A program made the translations under genes and the position numbers. The notes under the pieces are model-generated. The model did no database searches and had not been told where the DNA came from. It saw only the letters and a list, made by a program, of their open reading frames with translations. From NCBI RefSeq assembly GCF_002073975.1, contig NZ_CP020384.1, positions 3,100,001-3,164,000 of the forward strand: DNA of 64,000 bases. The letters run 5' to 3'. Source of the stretch: Rhodovulum sp. MB263 (GTDB lineage Bacteria; Pseudomonadota; Alphaproteobacteria; Rhodobacterales; Rhodobacteraceae). Of the stretch, positions 16,393 to 27,347 are shown one piece after another. Position 1 is the stretch's first letter. Each line of letters opens with the position of its first letter.

Positions 16393-17586
16393 ATGATCCG
16401 CACCATCCAGCTTGGCGCCCATGCGCTCGCTCAGGGCCAGGTCATCCGCACCTTCGGCGACGGACAGATCGAGATCGACATCGGCGGTCGGCGCCTCACG
16501 GGGACCGCCGTGCCCATCGCGCCGATGCGCGCGGCAACACCTCTGCGACATGCGCTGAGCGCCTTTCGCTGGCGGAACGGCATTCTCGGTGCGCTGGCCG
16601 CCGTCGGGCTTGCGCTCGGCATGCCGTCGGACGCTTTCGCCACCGAAAGCGAGGCGCTGCAAATCCTCAATGTCTCCTATGATCCGACCCGCGAATTCTA
16701 CCTCGATTACAATGAGCTGTTCGAAGCCTGGTGGGATGCCGAAGGTCATGCGCCGGTCACCGTCCAGCAATCGCATGGCGGCGCCGGGGCACAGGCGCGG
16801 GCCGTGATCGACGGCCTGCCGGCGACGGTGGTCACGCTGGCGCTTTCGGCCGATATCGACGCCATCGCCGAACGCACCGGAAAGATCCCGGCCGACTGGC
16901 AGAGCCGCCTGCCGCATAACTCGGCGCCCTATACCTCGACCATCGTCTTTCTCGTCCGCAAGGGAAATCCCAAGGCGATCGAGAACTGGGACGACCTGAT
17001 CCGGGACGACGTGCAGGTGGTGACCCCGAACCCGAAAACCTCGGGCGGCGCGCGCTGGAACTTCCTTGCAGCCTATGGCTATGCGCTCGACCGGTTCGGC
17101 GGCGACGAGGCCCGGGCGCAGGACTTCATGACGCGGCTTTACGGCAATGTGCCGGTGCTCGATACCGGGGCCCGCGGCGCCACCACGACCTTCGCGCAAC
17201 GGGGCATCGGCGACGTGCTGCTGGCCTGGGAAAACGAAGCATTCCTGGCGCTCGACGAGCTGGGCGCCCAGAAGTTCGACATCGTCGTGCCCTCGATCTC
17301 GATCCTGGCCGAGCCGCCGGTCACGCTTGTCGACGGCAATATCGGTTCGGATGCGCAACGCGCGGTCGCCCGGGCCTATCTCGAGCACCTCTACAGCCCC
17401 GAGGCCCAGGCCTTGGCGCTGCGCCATTTCTATCGCGCCTGGGACAGCTCTGCCGCTGCGCCCGAGGATGTCGCGCGCTTTCCGAAGCTGCGGCTCGTGA
17501 GCATCGAGGATTTCGGCGGCTGGGCCAAGGCGCAGCCGGTCTTCTTCGGCGATGGCGGGCTGTTCGACAAGATCTACGAGAACTGA
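16393..17586 (+). CDS. Sulfate/thiosulfate ABC transporter substrate-binding protein
   Basis: Periplasmic binding protein of the Sbp/CysP family. The mature part begins after a signal-like segment ([15 protein letters not shown] then MPSDAFA) and shows [55 protein letters not shown] and [17 protein letters not shown], typical of sulfate binders. The frame opens at ATG 16393 with AAAGGA upstream and adds a 44-residue leader ([20 protein letters not shown] onward) before a second ATG at 16525 that would start a normal signal peptide. Which start is used is unclear. It is the first gene of a four-gene operon with the two permeases and CysA. Confidence 0.93.
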   Translation: MIRTIQLGAHALAQGQVIRTFGDGQIEIDIGGRRLTGTAVPIAPMRAATPLRHALSAFRWRNGILGALAAVGLALGMPSDAFATESEALQILNVSYDPTREFYLDYNELFEAWWDAEGHAPVTVQQSHGGAGAQARAVIDGLPATVVTLALSADIDAIAERTGKIPADWQSRLPHNSAPYTSTIVFLVRKGNPKAIENWDDLIRDDVQVVTPNPKTSGGARWNFLAAYGYALDRFGGDEARAQDFMTRLYGNVPVLDTGARGATTTFAQRGIGDVLLAWENEAFLALDELGAQKFDIVVPSISILAEPPVTLVDGNIGSDAQRAVARAYLEHLYSPEAQALALRHFYRAWDSSAAAPEDVARFPKLRLVSIEDFGGWAKAQPVFFGDGGLFDKIYEN

Positions 17587-17589
17587 ACG

Positions 17590-18429
17590 ATGCGAGCGGG
17601 CCCCTTCCGCTCGCCCTCTCCCCTGCCGGGGTTTGGGCTGAGCTTCGGGATCGCGATGGCGGGGCTGTCCATCGTGGTTCTGCTGCCGCTCGGCGCGCTT
17701 CTGGGACGCGGGCTTGCCATCGGCCCGGTCGAACTGCTGGACATGGTCAATTCGCGCCGCGTCCGGGAAGCGCTCGGCCTGTCCTTCCGGGCCGCTCTGG
17801 TCGCGTCGCTCTTCAATCTGGCCTTCGGGCTGATGCTGGCCTGGGTGCTGGTGCGGTACCGGTTCTGGGGACGGCGGCTGATCGACGCCGCGGTCGATCT
17901 GCCCTTCGCGCTGCCGACGGCGGTGGCGGGGATCGCACTGACCGCGCTTTACGCACCGAGCGGCCCCTTCGGCCGCGCGCTCGCGCCGCTCGGGATTGAG
18001 ATCGCCTATACCAAGGCCGGGATCTGGCTGGCGCTGATCTTCATCGGCCTGCCCTTCGTGGTGCGCAGCGTGCAGCCGGTGATCGAGGAAATCGACCGCG
18101 AGGCGGAAGAGGTCAGCGCCACGCTCGGCGCCAGCCGCCTTTACACCCTGCGCCGGGTCGTACTGCCGACGCTGAGCCCGGCGCTTATGACCGGCTTCGC
18201 GCTGGCGCTGGCGCGCTCTGTCGGCGAATACGGCTCGGTCATCTTCATCGCCGGCAACCTGCCGTTCCGGACAGAGATCGCGCCCCTGCTGATCGTGATC
18301 CGGCTTGAGGAATACAATCACGACGCCGCCGCGGCGATCGGGATCGCAATGCTCATGATCTCCTTCGCGGTGCTGCTGGCCCTCAACACCATCCAGTTCT
18401 GGAGCAGACGGAGGATCGGCCTTGGCTGA
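17590..18429 (+). CDS. cysT: Sulfate ABC transporter permease CysT (CysU)
   Basis: Inner-membrane permease of 279 residues with about six transmembrane helices. The cytoplasmic coupling loop is EEVSATLGASRLYTLRRVVL followed by PTLSPALMTGFALALARS, the EAA motif that contacts the ATPase. VDLPFALPTAVAGIALTALY is the typical CysT signature region. It begins three bases after the binding-protein stop and ends eight bases inside cysW, so the three are coupled. It forms the channel together with CysW. Confidence 0.95.
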   Translation: MRAGPFRSPSPLPGFGLSFGIAMAGLSIVVLLPLGALLGRGLAIGPVELLDMVNSRRVREALGLSFRAALVASLFNLAFGLMLAWVLVRYRFWGRRLIDAAVDLPFALPTAVAGIALTALYAPSGPFGRALAPLGIEIAYTKAGIWLALIFIGLPFVVRSVQPVIEEIDREAEEVSATLGASRLYTLRRVVLPTLSPALMTGFALALARSVGEYGSVIFIAGNLPFRTEIAPLLIVIRLEEYNHDAAAAIGIAMLMISFAVLLALNTIQFWSRRRIGLG

Positions 18430-19285
18430 GATCGCATATCCGAGGCAGGAGGCCGTGACCACCGAGCCGCGGCTGGCCCGCTGGACGCTGATCGCGGCGG
18501 TACTGGCACTGGTCGGCATCCTGCTCTTCGCGCCGCTCGTCACTGTCTTCGCCGAGGCGCTGGCCGGGGGCGGCGCGGCGGCGCTGGCCGCGCTCGGCTC
18601 GCCCGATGCCCGCGCGGCGATCGGGCTGACGCTGACCGTCGCCGTCCTCTCGGTGCCGCTGAACGCGGGAATCGGCATCGCCGCCGCCTGGGCCATCGCC
18701 AGGTTCGAGTTTCGTGGCAAGGCGCTGCTCGTCACCCTGATCGACCTGCCCTTCTCGGTCTCTCCGGTGGTGGCGGGACTGGCGCTGGTGCTTCTGTTCG
18801 GGGTCAACGGGCCGCTGGGCGCCTGGCTTATCGCCCATGACCTCAAGATCGTCTTCGCCCTGCCCGGCATCGTCCTGGCCACGCTGTTCGTGACCTTTCC
18901 CTTCGTCGCCCGCGAACTCATTCCGGTGATGATCGAACAGGGCCGGAGCGAGGAAGAGGTGGCACTGACGCTGGGGGCCTCGGGATGGCGGACCTTCCTG
19001 ACGGTGACGCTACCCAATATCCGCTGGGCGCTGCTTTACGGGCTGCTTCTGTGCAATGCCCGGGCGATGGGCGAATTCGGCGCGGTCGCCGTGGTCTCGG
19101 GCAAGATCCGGGGCGAAACCACCACCATGCCGATCATGATCGAGATGCTCTACAACGAATATCTCTCGGTCGCGGCCTTCACCCTCGCGGCACTGCTCGC
19201 GCTGCTCGCGCTTCTGACCCTGACCCTGAAAACCCTTCTGGAATGGCGCTACGCGGAGCAGCTCTCCGCCACCCGCCGGCATTGA
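18422..19285 (+). CDS. cysW: Sulfate ABC transporter permease CysW
   Basis: Second permease, 287 residues and about six membrane helices. The EAA loop is EEVALTLGASGWRTFLTVTL, and LIDLPFSVSPVVAGLALVLL marks the family. The most likely start is TTG 18422, overlapping the cysT stop; the next in-frame alternative is a GTG at 18455, and the first membrane helix comes soon after that. The C-terminal segment is NEYLSVAAFTLAALLALLAL. It works as a heterodimer with CysT. Confidence 0.95.
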   Translation: MAEIAYPRQEAVTTEPRLARWTLIAAVLALVGILLFAPLVTVFAEALAGGGAAALAALGSPDARAAIGLTLTVAVLSVPLNAGIGIAAAWAIARFEFRGKALLVTLIDLPFSVSPVVAGLALVLLFGVNGPLGAWLIAHDLKIVFALPGIVLATLFVTFPFVARELIPVMIEQGRSEEEVALTLGASGWRTFLTVTLPNIRWALLYGLLLCNARAMGEFGAVAVVSGKIRGETTTMPIMIEMLYNEYLSVAAFTLAALLALLALLTLTLKTLLEWRYAEQLSATRRH

Positions 19286-19297
19286 AAGGCGTATCCC

Positions 19298-22007
<2,710 letters not shown>

Positions 22008-22171
22008 GCCCTCCCGCCCCGGGCCATCACAAGGCTGCCGCCTTGCTTGTCCCGCCTTGGGCCCGGCCCGCTGGCGCGCGCGGGTCTGCGACGCGGTGAG
22101 GCCATGCGAGGCCGGACCCTGTCGCGCAGCGAAGGCGGGTGCGACGGGCGCCAGAGCGCCCGCCCGCGGGG

Positions 22172-22774
22172 TTACTTGCCGTGGGTGCGGAAGCGCGTTT
22201 CGTCATCGATGAAGGTCTTGTCACCGATGTCGTCCGCATGGCCGCCGAAGGGCATCTGTGCGACCAGCGTCCAGCTGGCGGGCACACCGAAGGCCTCGGC
22301 CAGGGCCGCATCCGCAACCGGGTTGTAATGCTGAAGGCTCGCGCCGATGCCTTCCTCGGCCAGCGCCGTCCAGACCGCCAGTTGCGCCATCCCCGCCGAA
22401 TGCTGGGCAAAACGCGGGAAGGCGTCGGCATAGAGCGGGAACTGCTCCTGCAGCCCCTTGATCGTGTCCTCATCCTCGTAGAAGAGCACCGTGCCCGCCC
22501 CGGCGGCAAAGCCCTTCATCTTGGCTTCGGTCGGGCCGAAATTCTCGGCCGGAACGATCTTGCGAAGCTCGGCCCCGATCAGCGCCCAGGCCTTCTCGCT
22601 TTCGGCCCCGAACAGGATGACGGCCCGCGAGCTTTGCGAATTGAACGAGGAAGGAGCATGGCGGATCGCGGCCTTGATCAGGTCTTCCACCATGTCGGCC
22701 GAGAGCGGAAGATCCTTGCCGAGGGCATATTGCGTCCGGCGCTTCTGCAACAGCTCGAGCGTCTTGTTCGACAT
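22172..22774 (-). CDS. Nitroreductase family protein
   Basis: A 200-residue FMN-dependent oxidoreductase of the small nitroreductase (YdgI/HBN1-like) subgroup. Features: LLQKRRTQYALGKDLPLS near the N-terminus (the RR flavin-phosphate region), HAPSSFNSQSSRAVIL (the FMN ribityl site), and GIGASLQHYNP and VAQMPFGG in the C-terminal half. GGAGACTTTCCAG precedes the ATG. Members reduce nitro compounds, quinones or enones with NAD(P)H; the natural substrate is unknown. It stands alone between pgm and the MDR gene. Confidence 0.92.
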   Translation of the reverse strand: MSNKTLELLQKRRTQYALGKDLPLSADMVEDLIKAAIRHAPSSFNSQSSRAVILFGAESEKAWALIGAELRKIVPAENFGPTEAKMKGFAAGAGTVLFYEDEDTIKGLQEQFPLYADAFPRFAQHSAGMAQLAVWTALAEEGIGASLQHYNPVADAALAEAFGVPASWTLVAQMPFGGHADDIGDKTFIDDETRFRTHGK

Positions 22775-22928
22775 CTGGAAAGTCTCCTGAGTGATCTGTG
22801 TGTCGGAAGGCTATATTTCGCGATCGGGCAGGGGCTTCAATGGCAGGCACTGCGCGAAGGCGCACAGCCTGCGTGCTTTCGTCCTCCGGCGGGCCCTCCT
22901 GCAGGACCGCCGGGCGCCATGCGCGCCC

Positions 22929-23885
22929 TCACACGCCCGGAGCCCCGAAACACAGCATCGGCTTCTCTGCGCCGGGCCGTCCGGCCGCGTCGAGCGCCTG
23001 TCTCCAGTCGGTCAGCGCGAAGGGGCGAATGCCCGGAAGATCGGCCGTCGCGAGCCCTGGCCAGAGCCCTTCGAAGGCCGCCCGCCAGTCCGCCGCCGAC
23101 ATAGAGGCCAGACAGTCGCGGAGGTGAAACCGCTCGAACCGGGCGCGCGGCGGGCTCGCGGGCCGGACCGGGCGACCCGTCAGAAGGCCATATCCCACGA
23201 AATGGGCGCCCTCGGGCAGGACATCGAGAATGCGCGAGGCAAGCAGCCCGCCGAGTGCATCGAAGACGATGTCGGCCCGCCGCGCATGGTCCAGGACCTG
23301 GGCCTCTTCGGCGGCCGGAACGGGGTCGATCCCGAGGGTGCGCAGGCGCGCTGCACGGCTGGGCGAGCGGTGAACGCCTGTGACTACGGCCGCGCCCTGC
23401 CCCAGCGCCCATTGCCCCAGAAGATCCGCGCAATGCGAGCCCGCCCCGCTGAGCAGCACCCGCCGCCCCGCGACCGGCCAGCGCGACAGCATGCCCCTGG
23501 CCGCGAGAGGATTGATATAGGCCCGCGCTGCAAGATCGTCGCCGATATCCTCGGGAACCGGGATCGCCAGCGCCGGGTCGCAATCGAGGACTGTCTGCCA
23601 GGTCCCCGGCCCGCGCAGGGGCAAGACCCGGCGGCCGATCAGACCGGCATGGCCGGGCGGCGCCTCCAGCACCCGGCCGACCCCCTCATATCCGGCGATG
23701 AAGGGCAGCACGATCCGGTGCGCATAGGCGCCTGTGACGGGGACAAGATCGGAGGGATTGACCGGCGCCCGCAGCATCGCGACCCGAAGCATCGGTTCGG
23801 GCCGGGGCCCGAGCGGCCGGGTCTCGAGCGAAAGCGCATCGCGGGGGGGCCCGAAGGCATGACAGACGAGCGAAGAGACCTGCAT
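22929..23885 (-). CDS. MDR-family zinc-independent oxidoreductase (quinone/enoyl reductase-like)
   Basis: A 318-residue medium-chain dehydrogenase/reductase. The N-terminal GroES-like part contains LRAPVNPSDLVPVTGAY and LPFIAGYEGVGRVLEAPPG, as in the MECR/quinone reductase branch, without the structural zinc cysteines. The Rossmann part has RRVLLSGAGSHCADLLGQWA and IVFDALGGLLASRIL. The C-terminus is TDWRQALDAAGRPGAEKPML. The likely reaction is NADPH-dependent reduction of an enoyl or quinone substrate. No operon partner is evident. Confidence 0.85.
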   Translation of the reverse strand: MQVSSLVCHAFGPPRDALSLETRPLGPRPEPMLRVAMLRAPVNPSDLVPVTGAYAHRIVLPFIAGYEGVGRVLEAPPGHAGLIGRRVLPLRGPGTWQTVLDCDPALAIPVPEDIGDDLAARAYINPLAARGMLSRWPVAGRRVLLSGAGSHCADLLGQWALGQGAAVVTGVHRSPSRAARLRTLGIDPVPAAEEAQVLDHARRADIVFDALGGLLASRILDVLPEGAHFVGYGLLTGRPVRPASPPRARFERFHLRDCLASMSAADWRAAFEGLWPGLATADLPGIRPFALTDWRQALDAAGRPGAEKPMLCFGAPGV

Positions 23886-24136
23886 ACCCTTGGGTAACGC
23901 CCCGCGCCCGGCAGTGACAGCCCCTAGACGCGCCCCGGCCGGGTCATCGCAGGCGGCTTCGCAATCGCCCTCTTGCCGGATCCGGCATCAGCGGACATAG
24001 AATTGCGAAAGGAAACCGCGCGCCTTTCCTCCGAGTTCCGGCCGCGCCGCATCCCTCCGGGGCCTGTGGCCGGGAGTCCTTCGGATCACCGGCCGCGATG
24101 CGCCATCCGGCGAGGACGACCGAAGGGAAATCTGAG

Positions 24137-25393
24137 ATGCCCCAGGCCCAACGCGCCGCGCAGGCGCCGCTTGTGACCCCGGTCCTGATCGCGGGATCGC
24201 TGATCCTGCTGATCGGTTTTGCCATCCGCGCCTCGTTCGGGGTGTTCCAGATCCCGATTGCCGAGGAATTCGGCTGGGCACGCACCGAATTCTCGCTGGC
24301 CATCGCGATCCAGAACCTGGCCTGGGGGATCGGCCAGCCGCTGTTCGGCGCCGTGGCCGAGAAGATCGGCGACCGCAAGGCCATCATCGCCGGCGCGGTG
24401 CTTTATGCGCTGGGGCTGGTGCTCTCGTCCTTCGCGATCCAGCCCTGGCAGCATCAATGGCTCGAGGTGCTGGTGGGTTTCGGCATCGCGGGCACGGGCT
24501 TCGGCGTGATCCTCGCCATTGTCGGCCGCGCGGCAGCCCCCGAACATCGCTCGATGGCGCTGGGGGTCGCGACCGCCGCCGGATCGGCGGGGCAGATCGT
24601 GGGGCCGCCCTCGGCCGAACTGCTGCTGCAACTCATGCCATGGCAGGGCGTGTTCCTGGTCTTCGCCGGCGTGGTTCTGGCCTCGCTGCTGGCGCTGCCC
24701 TTCATCCGCTCGCCCCAGATCGCCAGCCGCGCCGAACTCGAGGAGAGCCTCGGCCAGGTGCTGGGCCGGGCCTTCCGCGACCCGTCCTTCTTCATGATCT
24801 TCATGGGCTTCTTCTCCTGCGGCTATCAGCTTGCCTTCATCACCGCACATTTCCCGCCCTTCGTGGCCGAGCTTTGCGGGCCCATCGTGCCCGGCAGCAC
24901 ACTGTCGGCGATCGGGATCACGACCACCTCGGCGCTGGGGGCGGTGGCGATCTCGGTGATCGGCTTTTTCAACATCGTCGGCACGGTGACCGCAGGCTGG
25001 CTCGGCAACCGCTACAGCCGGAAATACCTGCTGGCGGGGATCTACACGGCGCGCACCATCGCCGCGGCCGCCTTCATCCTGATGCCGATCACCCCGGGCT
25101 CGGTTCTGGTCTTCTCGATGGTGATGGGCGCGCTCTGGCTGGCCACGGTGCCACTGACCAGCGGACTCGTCGCCCATATCTACGGGCTGCGCTACATGGG
25201 CACGCTCTACGGTTTCGTCTTCCTGTCGCACCAGCTCGGCGGCTTCCTCGGCGTCTGGCTGGGCGGCAGGCTTTACGACCTGTACGGCAATTACGATCTC
25301 GTGTGGTGGGTCGGCGTGGGCGTCGGCGCCTTCTCGGCGCTGGTGCATCTGCCGATACGCGAGGCGCCTGCCCCGGCCCGCGTCGCGGCCTGA
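24137..25393 (+). CDS. MFS transporter, oxalate/formate antiporter-like
   Basis: A 418-residue inner-membrane carrier with twelve predicted helices in two halves. AIQNLAWGIGQPLFGAVAEK followed by IGDRKAII is the MFS loop 2-3 motif, and GWLGNRYSRKYLLAGIY is its counterpart in the second half. The opening RASFGVFQIPIAEEFGWART and EFSLA resemble the monocarboxylate/oxalate-formate antiporter subgroup. The ATG at 24137 has AAGGGAAA upstream. Substrate unknown; a monocarboxylate is a guess from subgroup resemblance. Confidence 0.9.
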   Translation: MPQAQRAAQAPLVTPVLIAGSLILLIGFAIRASFGVFQIPIAEEFGWARTEFSLAIAIQNLAWGIGQPLFGAVAEKIGDRKAIIAGAVLYALGLVLSSFAIQPWQHQWLEVLVGFGIAGTGFGVILAIVGRAAAPEHRSMALGVATAAGSAGQIVGPPSAELLLQLMPWQGVFLVFAGVVLASLLALPFIRSPQIASRAELEESLGQVLGRAFRDPSFFMIFMGFFSCGYQLAFITAHFPPFVAELCGPIVPGSTLSAIGITTTSALGAVAISVIGFFNIVGTVTAGWLGNRYSRKYLLAGIYTARTIAAAAFILMPITPGSVLVFSMVMGALWLATVPLTSGLVAHIYGLRYMGTLYGFVFLSHQLGGFLGVWLGGRLYDLYGNYDLVWWVGVGVGAFSALVHLPIREAPAPARVAA

Positions 25394-25453
25394 AGGCTTT
25401 GACGCGGGGCCACGGCCTGCCCTATCCTGATACCCTGCAAGGGAGAGTTGACC

Positions 25454-25723
25454 ATGGCCGGAGGCTGGGCGCGCGACGGCGCGGTGAACGACCAGATCGA
25501 CGCCACAATCGAGGATGAGCTGAACCGGATGAAGGCCAGGCGTGCCCCGGTCGGGGACAGCCTGACGGATTGTGCCGAATGCGGCGAGCCCATCCCCGAG
25601 GCGCGGCGGCAGGCCCTGCCGGGGGTCAAGCTGTGCGTCGCATGTCAGGGCGCGCGCGACAGTCGGCCGGTACTGCGCGGAGGGATCAACCGCCGCGGAT
25701 CGAAGGACAGTCAACTCAAGTGA
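25454..25723 (+). CDS. DksA/TraR family zinc-finger protein (YbiI-like)
   Basis: An 89-residue protein with a C4 zinc finger, CAECGEPIPEARRQALPGVK then LCVACQ, at residues about 39-64, typical of short DksA/TraR proteins that bind the RNA polymerase secondary channel. The N-terminal coiled coil of full-length DksA is reduced to MAGGWARDGAVNDQIDATIE. GGGAGAG precedes the ATG at 25454. Role in transcription is inferred from the family. Confidence 0.9.
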   Translation: MAGGWARDGAVNDQIDATIEDELNRMKARRAPVGDSLTDCAECGEPIPEARRQALPGVKLCVACQGARDSRPVLRGGINRRGSKDSQLK

Positions 25724-25988
25724 CGGCGGTTGCGGGATTGACCGGAAGGTCACCTTCCTGTACGTATCACCAATCCGCACCTTCTGTCGCGTGAACAGAG
25801 GCCGCCTGCCCGGAATGACCGGATCGCGGCGCAAGGTGTCGGGCAAATCCGTTCCCATCATCACGCGAGGGGTACTGGGACCGCCGCCCACCGACCAGTC
25901 GGGTCGGGGCGTCGCGGACCCGCTCACCCGTTCGCAGCGGCGAACGCAATTTGACGAGGCGTCCGCGACGGGCGCCCGAAAGGACACT

Positions 25989-27242
25989 GTGATTACATTC
26001 GACAAGATGGGGCTGCCCAAGCGGCTCGTGACGCGACTGGCCGAGGCCGGCATCACCGAGCCCACCCCGATCCAGGCCCGCGCCATTCCTCCGGCGCTGG
26101 AAGGCCGCGACGTGATCGGGCTGGCGCAGACCGGCACCGGCAAGACCGCAGCCTTCGGCCTGCCGCTGCTGACCGCGCTGGCCGAGAACCGAGGAAAGCC
26201 CACGCCCAAGACCGCCCGCGCCCTGGTGCTGGCCCCGACCCGTGAGCTGGTCAAGCAGATCGCCGAGAGCCTCCGTCCGCTGGTCGCGGGCACGCCCGTC
26301 AGCGTCGAGACCGTGGTCGGCGGCGCCTCGCTGTCGGCCCAGGAAAAGCGGATGGCGCGCGGCGCCGATCTGCTGGTGGCGACGCCCGGGCGGCTGATCG
26401 ACCTGATGGGCCGCGGCGCCGTGGTGCTGGCCGAAACCCGGTTCCTGGTGCTGGACGAGGCCGACCAGATGCTGGACATGGGCTTCATCCATGCCCTGCG
26501 CCGGATCGCGGCCAAGCTGCCGAAAGAGCGCCAGACCATGCTGTTCTCGGCCACCATGCCCAAGCAGATGGACGAGATCGCCGCAAGCTACCTGAGCAAC
26601 CCGGTCCGGGTCGAGGTAAGCCCCCCCGGCACCGCCGTCGACAAGATCACGCAATCGGTGCATTTCCTCGAGAAGGCCGAGAAGACCGGGCGCCTGATCG
26701 AGCTTCTGGACGGGCATCGCGACGACCGCGCCATCGTCTTCGGACGCACCAAGCACGGTGCCGAGCGGCTGTCGAAACAGCTGGAACGGGCCGGGTTCGC
26801 CACCGCCTCGATCCATGGCAACAAGAGCCAGGGCCAGCGTGACCGCGCCATCAAGGCGTTCCGCGCGGGCGATGTGCGGGTGCTGGTGGCGACCGATGTG
26901 GCGGCGCGGGGCATCGACATTCCCGAGGTACGCCATGTCTACAATTTCGACCTGCCGAACGTGCCCGACAACTATGTCCACCGGATCGGCCGCACCGCGC
27001 GCGCCGGGGCCGATGGCGCGGCAATCGCCTTCTGCGCACCCGAGGAGATCTCGGAACTGCGGGCGATCCATAAGGTGATGGGAACGGCGATCCCGGTCGC
27101 CTCGGGGACGCCCTGGGAAGGGCTCGAACCGAAGCAGTCGCGGGGCGGCCCGCGCGGCGCAGGCAAGGGTGCAGGCAAGCCGGCCGCAGCCAAGCCTCGG
27201 GCGCGCCGTCGTCCGCGCAACAAGAACCGCGCAGCGGCCTGA
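25989..27242 (+). CDS. DEAD-box ATP-dependent RNA helicase (RhlE-like)
   Basis: A 417-residue RNA helicase. Motifs in order: Q-motif GITEPTPIQARAIP, Walker A AQTGTGKT (46-53), PTRELVKQ, TPGRL, DEAD in FLVLDEADQMLDMGF, SAT in LFSATMPKQM, then the second RecA lobe with IVFGRTKHGAERL, VLVATDVAARGIDIP and HRIGRTARAG. The C-terminus is a short Lys/Arg/Ala-rich RNA-binding tail. The GTG at 25989 with AAAGGA upstream gives the family N-terminus ITFDKMGLP; the frame is open further upstream but unrelated. It likely unwinds structured RNA in ribosome assembly or decay. A strong terminator follows. Confidence 0.94.
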   Translation: MITFDKMGLPKRLVTRLAEAGITEPTPIQARAIPPALEGRDVIGLAQTGTGKTAAFGLPLLTALAENRGKPTPKTARALVLAPTRELVKQIAESLRPLVAGTPVSVETVVGGASLSAQEKRMARGADLLVATPGRLIDLMGRGAVVLAETRFLVLDEADQMLDMGFIHALRRIAAKLPKERQTMLFSATMPKQMDEIAASYLSNPVRVEVSPPGTAVDKITQSVHFLEKAEKTGRLIELLDGHRDDRAIVFGRTKHGAERLSKQLERAGFATASIHGNKSQGQRDRAIKAFRAGDVRVLVATDVAARGIDIPEVRHVYNFDLPNVPDNYVHRIGRTARAGADGAAIAFCAPEEISELRAIHKVMGTAIPVASGTPWEGLEPKQSRGGPRGAGKGAGKPAAAKPRARRRPRNKNRAAA

Positions 27243-27286
27243 GGTCGGGTGGGGGCGCTGTCGCCCGCGCCACTGACGGAAAACGC

Positions 27287-27321
27287 AAACGCCCGCCCGG
27301 GTCCCCGGGCGGGCGTTTTTT
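27287..27321. terminator. Bidirectional rho-independent terminator
   Basis: Perfect 14-bp stem (27287-27300 with 27305-27318) around a GTCC loop, followed by TTTTTT on the plus strand and AAA on the other side. It separates the convergent DEAD-box helicase and M3 peptidase genes. Confidence 0.93.
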
Positions 27322-27347
27322 GCATCTCCGGGGCCGTTCTGGCAGCC

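Noticed and set aside
16267-19017. A 916-codon minus-strand frame opposite the sulfate operon
   Set aside because: It shadows three clearly identified transporter genes and encodes an Arg/Gln/Glu-rich low-complexity product.
24086-26563. An 825-codon minus-strand frame opposite the MFS and DksA-like genes
   Set aside because: Same shadow pattern; the plus-strand genes have strong family motifs and ribosome sites.
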